A stretch of DNA of 64,000 nucleotides, from NCBI RefSeq assembly GCF_001652725.1, contig NZ_LWHJ01000031.1, forward strand, positions 124,001 to 188,000, written 5' to 3'. The stretch comes from Pedobacter psychrophilus (GTDB lineage: Bacteria; Bacteroidota; Bacteroidia; Sphingobacteriales; Sphingobacteriaceae). Below the pieces are notes generated by a model. The model searched no databases. It saw only the letters and a program-made list of their open reading frames with translations, and was not told where the DNA came from. Both the position numbers and the translations under genes were made by a program. This document shows, in pieces, positions 62,660-64,000 of the stretch (positions are counted from its first letter, which is position 1; each line of letters opens with the position of its first letter).

Positions 62660-64000
62660 ATGCGTAAAATTATCTATTTACTATTTATCGGTTTGTTTAT
62701 CCAAACTGTTCCTATTCAGGCTCAAAACATCGAAAACAAAACCAAAGAATTTACAAAATATCCTGGTTATTTTAATTTTTATTGGGATGATAGCTCGGGT
62801 AAAATCTATTTAGAGATAGATAAATTTAATCAGGAATTTCTGTATGTGACCTCTTTACCTTTTGGTGTAGGTTCTAATGATTTAGGTTTAGACCGTGGCC
62901 AGATTGGCGGGAATAAGATTTTAAAGTTTGTGAAGATTGGTCCCAAAGTACTTTTACAACAACCCAATTATGATTACAGGGCCATTACCAATAATATCGA
63001 CGAGAAAAACTCTGTTGAACAGGCTTTTGCAAGTTCTGTAATTTTTGGCTTTAAAGCCGAGGCTATGGATGGTGATAAAGTGTTGATAGATTTGACTCCT
63101 TTTTTAATGAGGGACGTCCACCAAATTGGAGATAAGCTGGCTGCCATGGGGCAAGGGAGTTATAAAACAGATGAATCTCGTTCTGCTATTTATTTAGAAA
63201 ACACCAAAAATTTCCCTAAAAACACCGAGTTTGAATCTATCATTACCTTAACAGGAACTGCAAAAGGGAGGGAAATACGTTCGGTAACGCCAGACCCTGA
63301 TAATGTAACCGTTCATACCCATCAATCTTTTATAGAATTACCAGATAGCAATTATCAGTTTAGAAAATTTGACCCAAGGGCTGGTTTTTATAACCTGGAT
63401 TTTATGGATTATGCCACACCTATTGATCAAAATATCGTTAAAAAGCTGATGGTTCGTCACCGTTTACAGAAAAAAGACCCATCTGCAGCCGTTAGTGAAG
63501 CCGTAAATTCTATTGTTTATTATATTGATAGAGGTGCGCCAGAACCCATTCGCTCTGCTTTGATGGATGGCGCCAAATGGTGGAATCAGGCTTTTGAAGC
63601 TGCGGGTTACAAAGATGCTTTTCAGGTAAAATTACTTCCAGAAGGTGTCGACCCAATGGATATTCGTTATAATCTGGTGCAATGGGTACATCGTTCTACC
63701 CGTGGTTGGTCTTATGGCGAATCCATTACCGACCCTAGAACTGGAGAAATTATTAAAGGCCAGGTTTCTTTAGGTTCGCTTAGGGTGAGGCAGGATTATT
63801 TAATTGCAACTGGTTTATTATTGCCTTACGGCGATGAAAAGCAGCAAGAAGACCAAATGATGAAAATGTCTTTAGCAAGAATCAGGCAGTTAGCAGCTCA
63901 TGAAATTGGACATACTTTAGGAATACAGCATAATTTTGCTGCCAGTACAAACAATCGGGCATCTGTAATGGATTACCCTTTTCCTCACATCAAAATGGAT
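62660..64000 (+). CDS. Zinc-dependent metalloprotease (DUF5117/DUF4953 type), start only
   Basis: The frame runs off the window end; 447 codons are visible. A signal peptide (1-22, ending QAQ) is followed by a beta-rich region with YFNFYWDDSSGKIYLEIDKF and a metallopeptidase domain carrying HEIGHTLGIQHN near residue 414, an HExxHxxGxxH zinc site. Such large exported proteases are typical of Bacteroidota; substrate unknown. The rest of the protein, usually about 400 further residues, lies outside. Confidence 0.92.
   Translation, partial: MRKIIYLLFIGLFIQTVPIQAQNIENKTKEFTKYPGYFNFYWDDSSGKIYLEIDKFNQEFLYVTSLPFGVGSNDLGLDRGQIGGNKILKFVKIGPKVLLQQPNYDYRAITNNIDEKNSVEQAFASSVIFGFKAEAMDGDKVLIDLTPFLMRDVHQIGDKLAAMGQGSYKTDESRSAIYLENTKNFPKNTEFESIITLTGTAKGREIRSVTPDPDNVTVHTHQSFIELPDSNYQFRKFDPRAGFYNLDFMDYATPIDQNIVKKLMVRHRLQKKDPSAAVSEAVNSIVYYIDRGAPEPIRSALMDGAKWWNQAFEAAGYKDAFQVKLLPEGVDPMDIRYNLVQWVHRSTRGWSYGESITDPRTGEIIKGQVSLGSLRVRQDYLIATGLLLPYGDEKQQEDQMMKMSLARIRQLAAHEIGHTLGIQHNFAASTNNRASVMDYPFPHIKMD

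Overview
The window is a chromosomal segment of a low-GC member of the Bacteroidota, most like Pedobacter or a relative in the Sphingobacteriaceae. The evidence is a PorP/SprF protein beside a large PKD protein with a type IX secretion type B C-terminal domain, a MurF-alanine racemase fusion, BshB1 of bacillithiol synthesis, many SusD-free lipoproteins with Bacteroidota-type lipoboxes, and promoters of the Bacteroidota form TTG-N19/20-TAnnTTTG. Most of the window is ordinary chromosome.

Layout. 1-5.2 kb: end of a biotin operon (bioF, bioD), an M90 peptidase, a rhodanese, mnmD and lysine 6-transaminase. 5.2-6.0 kb: a minus-strand gene cassette with an attC-like site. 6.0-10.5 kb: the type IX secretion pair. 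10.6-14.3 kb: GIY-YIG-like protein, S24-type regulator, HMG-CoA lyase, methyltransferase. 14.3-16.7 kb: an array of plus-strand cassettes (HELLH protein, TIR-domain protein, DUF2200 protein) separated by attC-like sites. 16.7-29.9 kb: flavin reductase, FAH-family protein, esterase, SDR, glycosyltransferase, recR, Na+ symporter, LOG protein, OMPLA-like protein, DUF502, murF-alr, recX. 29.97-30.2 kb: tRNA-Gly and tRNA-Leu. 30.3-39.1 kb: a kdp potassium-uptake operon with two tiny membrane ORFs, a truncated KdpD, a separate histidine kinase and a sigma54-type response regulator in place of KdpE. 39.1-43.3 kb: bshB1, a glutathione peroxidase family protein, a DUF4294 protein, and rsh. 43.3-49.1 kb: an insertion between rsh and fur-purA, holding an AbiE toxin-antitoxin pair, a decayed second copy of the 3' end of rsh, and a four-gene operon led by a secreted six-cysteine peptide with a divergent XRE regulator. 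49.1-64 kb: fur, purA, DNA glycosylase, stress genes with catalase and an ankyrin protein, a frameshifted M28 peptidase, two histidine kinases, free-methionine sulfoxide reductase, and the start of a zinc metalloprotease.

Three things stand out. First, three near-identical imperfect palindromes of about 135 bp have the architecture of integron attC sites. In two cassettes the left boundary is fully complementary to the first arm of the cassette's own attC, and in a third it is nearly so, yet no integron integrase is visible. Second, the rsh-fur interval was opened by an event that duplicated the rsh 3' end around an AbiE pair, whose promoter carries a perfect 18-bp inverted repeat. Third, the peptide operon looks like a small, tightly coupled, XRE-controlled export or peptide system of unknown role.

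All functions are read from the protein sequences by recognition. No database search or structure prediction was run, so family names for divergent proteins and every regulatory site remain inferences.
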